Positions 3,116 through 5,402 of a DNA stretch of 5,402 bases are shown piece after piece. The notes under the pieces were generated by a model, which made no database searches, had not been told where the DNA came from, and saw only the letters and a program-made list of their open reading frames with translations. How positions within the stretch are numbered: position 1 is the first letter of the stretch; the number at the start of each line of letters is the position of its first letter. The stretch lies in contig JAKBCQ010000253.1 of NCBI GenBank assembly GCA_021807585.1, forward strand, positions 1 to 5,402. Reading direction: 5' to 3'. The stretch comes from Planctomycetota bacterium. Lineage in GTDB: Bacteria > Planctomycetota > Planctomycetia > Isosphaerales > Isosphaeraceae. Both the position numbers and the translations under genes were made by a program.

Positions 3116-5402
3116 TCAATCGACGAAGAGAAACTCATTGAGATTAAACAACAACCGGCACGCGTTCGCCGGCCCGTGGTCGCGAATATAAGCCGAAAAC
3201 ATGACGCGCTCGTGTTCGGTAGCGGTACGGCCCAAGGCATGGCGAAACGCGAGGTCGATTCGCTTGGAATCGTTCGGTTCCTCGCGTTTGAGCCGCTCCG
3301 AAAACGCCTCGGCTTGCGCCAGCATGAACGGATCGTTGAGGAGCGTCAGCGCCTGGAGCGCGGTGATCGTCGTATTGCGCACCGGGACGTTGACGTTGGG
3401 ATCGGCGCCATCCAAGCACTCGATGAACGGATTGGGAACGCTCCGCGGCGCGAACCGGTAAATCGTCCGCCGCCGACCGTCGGCGGGATCGATCTTCTCG
3501 GCCGCGTCGTGATCATAAATCGGCGAATGATCATCTTTAAAACGAAAGAGATCGTATCCTGGGCCTCCCGGTGTGAGATCGAGCCGGCCCGCGATCGCCA
3601 GAGTCGCGTCGCGAATCGATTCGGCGTCCAGTCGAACGCGGTTTTGCCGCCAGAGCAGGCGATCGTCGGCGTCGACGAGAGCCGAGCGGGGATCGTGCGT
3701 CGAAACTTGCCGATAGACCGAGCTACAAACGATCATTTTATCAAGCTTTTTGAATGAACCGCCGCCGTCGCGAAAATCGATCGCGAGCCGATCGAGCAGT
3801 TCGGGATGCGTGGGCGCCGATCCGTTCTTGCCGAAATCGTTGGGGGTGTCGACGATCCCCTTGCCGAAGTGACGCCCCCAAATACGATTGACGATAGATC
3901 GCCAGGTGAGGACATTTTTGGGATCGACGATCCATTCGGCGAGTGCGATCCGCGCCGCGGCTTCGGCGGACGCGGCGGGGAAGACCGCGTCGAGCCCGGG
4001 GACGCACGAGAGCGCTCCCGCGCCGAGTCGTTCCAATTGCTGTTCGACGTCGCCTCGTTTGAGCAGATGGATCGGTCGAGCTTGATGCGAGACGAGCGCG
4101 TAAACTTGATACGCCTTGGGGACCGCAACCGCGGCGCCGTCGAGCTCGGCGAGCTCGCGTTCGAGCGAGTCCCGCTTCGACCTCAATTCAGGATCGATTC
4201 GCTCCTCAAACGCGCACAGTGCGCGATCGAGCTTCCAAGAAGCCTCCGAACGCGCTTCGACGAGCTTCGCCCCCTCCCCCGCGTCGATCCGCCGACGGCT
4301 GTCGCATCCGTCGACCAAAGACCGCGCGCTCCAAAGACCCCCCTCGATCGAATCGAAGGCGCGAACCTTCGATCGCGCCGCGACGTTCGTCCCGTTCGAC
4401 CAAACCTGCAATTCTCCAAGTGCAAAGATATAATCATCCGTACGTTTCCAAAGCCGGTTCGCGGTCACCCGGACGTAGCGCGCGCGGGGCTTGTCGACGG
4501 TTTTGACGATCAGCGGGTTGTCGCCGGGGTTGGGTACGTCGGCGCGCGAGCGATCGAGCGCGGTCGCCGCGGGCTCGAACGACGATTCGAGCGAGAGATC
4601 GATCTTGAATCGGAGCGGGAAGCCGAACCCGGGCGCATCGGGGAAATCGACGGGCCGAGCCGGAATCAGCCGGACCTCGTCGATCGCGACCGCGCTTCCC
4701 AGATCGACCTCAACCCATTTGAGAACATCTTGTTTTGTTTCAATAAAACTATGATAGCCGTTGGATGGACTGCGCGGAATCGACCGCGTTTTCTCGGGGG
4801 GAGGTTCGATCGACTTGAGATCGTCGCGCAGCGCCGCGATTTTGGCCGCGAGGTCGGCGCCCCCCTTGTCGGCGATCGCGCGATCGATTCGGTCGCGCTT
4901 GCGGCGAATCGTTTCGCGACGGCGGTCGATCTCGGCGAGTCGGGGGGCGATCGAGACGTTTGGGTACGGTCGATCGCCGCGGTCGACCCCCGCGAAGACC
5001 GCCTGGAGCCGGTAATAATCGCGCTGGGGGATCGGATCGAACTTGTGGTCGTGGCACCGTGCGCAGTGCGCCGTGAGGCTGACGAACGTCGACATCACGG
5101 TCGTCACCATGTCGTCACGGTCGAGGAGCCGCGTTTTTTCCTTCTCCACGGTCCCCTCGGCAAGTTCGACGTGACCGACGAAATCCCACGGACCCGCGGC
5201 GACGAATCCCGTCGCGACGACCGCGTCGGCGTTCCCGGGATCGATCGCGTCGCCCGCCAATTGCTCGCGAACGAATCGAGAGTATGGTTTATCTTCATTA
5301 AAAGACTTAATCACATAATCTCGATAAGGCCACGCGTGATCGCGTCGTTTGTCTTTATCGTAGCCGTGCGTGTCGGCGTAATGGACGACGTCGAGCCAGT
5401 GT
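3116..5402 (-). CDS. PSCyt2/PSD1 (DUF1549/DUF1553) protein with CxxCH and F5/8 type C domain, 5' end cut by window
   Basis: The frame is open from the right edge to TGA at 3118-3116, giving 761 visible residues (numbered from the edge). It begins inside DUF1549 (PSCyt2): HWLDVVHYADTHGYDKDK at 1-18, then RDYVIKSFNEDKPYSRFVRE at 27-46. A CARCH haem-c type motif at 113-117, followed by DHKFDPI, is typical of PSCyt2. Charged heptad-like stretches at about 156-198 and 400-422 look like coiled coil. Between them, about 214-336 resembles an F5/8 type C (discoidin-like) carbohydrate-binding domain (WVEVDLGSAVAIDEVRLI, then ARYVRVTANRLW and FALGELQVW). DUF1553 (PSD1) occupies about 482-749, with NRIWGRHFGKGIVDTPNDFG (505-524), HPELLD and ALTLLNDPF. 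The GTG at 5314-5312 lies inside the conserved domain and is not the true start. A signal peptide and perhaps a PSCyt1 cytochrome domain are expected upstream, outside the window. Redox or polysaccharide roles have been proposed for this family; the biochemical function is unproven. Confidence 0.94.
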   Translation of the reverse strand, partial: HWLDVVHYADTHGYDKDKRRDHAWPYRDYVIKSFNEDKPYSRFVREQLAGDAIDPGNADAVVATGFVAAGPWDFVGHVELAEGTVEKEKTRLLDRDDMVTTVMSTFVSLTAHCARCHDHKFDPIPQRDYYRLQAVFAGVDRGDRPYPNVSIAPRLAEIDRRRETIRRKRDRIDRAIADKGGADLAAKIAALRDDLKSIEPPPEKTRSIPRSPSNGYHSFIETKQDVLKWVEVDLGSAVAIDEVRLIPARPVDFPDAPGFGFPLRFKIDLSLESSFEPAATALDRSRADVPNPGDNPLIVKTVDKPRARYVRVTANRLWKRTDDYIFALGELQVWSNGTNVAARSKVRAFDSIEGGLWSARSLVDGCDSRRRIDAGEGAKLVEARSEASWKLDRALCAFEERIDPELRSKRDSLERELAELDGAAVAVPKAYQVYALVSHQARPIHLLKRGDVEQQLERLGAGALSCVPGLDAVFPAASAEAAARIALAEWIVDPKNVLTWRSIVNRIWGRHFGKGIVDTPNDFGKNGSAPTHPELLDRLAIDFRDGGGSFKKLDKMIVCSSVYRQVSTHDPRSALVDADDRLLWRQNRVRLDAESIRDATLAIAGRLDLTPGGPGYDLFRFKDDHSPIYDHDAAEKIDPADGRRRTIYRFAPRSVPNPFIECLDGADPNVNVPVRNTTITALQALTLLNDPFMLAQAEAFSERLKREEPNDSKRIDLAFRHALGRTATEHERVMFSAYIRDHGPANACRLLFNLNEFLFVD

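Noticed and set aside
3077..3757. 226-codon plus-strand ORF opposite the DUF1553 domain
   Set aside because: It mirrors a conserved coding region, has no family features and no ribosome binding site that I can see, and is explained by codon bias on the other strand.

Overview
This GC-rich window shows three genes of the kind that dominate planctomycete genomes, all on the minus strand, plus one candidate small gene. The assignment to Planctomycetota rests on an adjacent PSCyt2/PSD1 (DUF1549/DUF1553) protein and DUF1501 protein, a pairing expanded in that phylum. The genus cannot be told from this window.

Reading in the direction of transcription (from high to low coordinates): 5402-3116 is the 3' part of a large secreted or surface protein. 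It has the end of a DUF1549 domain, a CxxCH haem-type motif, a coiled coil, an F5/8 type C (discoidin-like) domain and a complete C-terminal DUF1553 domain. After a 78-nt gap holding a palindrome, 3037-1601 is a complete 478-residue DUF1501 protein with a twin-arginine-type N-terminus. A hairpin with a T-rich tail at 1563-1535 looks like the terminator of this two-gene unit.

The stretch 1600-1149 has no convincing gene but is structured. It has a good sigma70-like promoter pointing left (TTGAAA-17 nt-TATACT), two imperfect inverted arms of about 27 nt that each carry GTATAC, nested smaller inverted repeats, a 19-nt direct repeat, and a GC-only hairpin in the predicted leader. The promoter would drive a 49-codon candidate small ORF (1148-999) with a strong Shine-Dalgarno. 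Its stop overlaps the start of the next gene in an ATGA arrangement.

From 1002 to the left edge runs the 5' part (334 codons) of a secreted SGNH/GDSL hydrolase, with an N-terminal region that is probably a beta-sandwich and a catalytic domain that shows GDS and GTND blocks. The C-terminal Asp/His block lies outside the window.

Together the genes suggest an exported set: a putative haem/carbohydrate-binding PSCyt2/PSD1 protein, an alkaline-phosphatase/sulfatase-like DUF1501 partner, and a separately transcribed esterase or deacetylase. A joint role in polysaccharide handling is an inference from family context and is not shown by the sequence. The most notable non-gene signals are the repeat-rich intergenic region, the coupled small ORF, and a strong excess of the hexamer CGATCG across the whole window.
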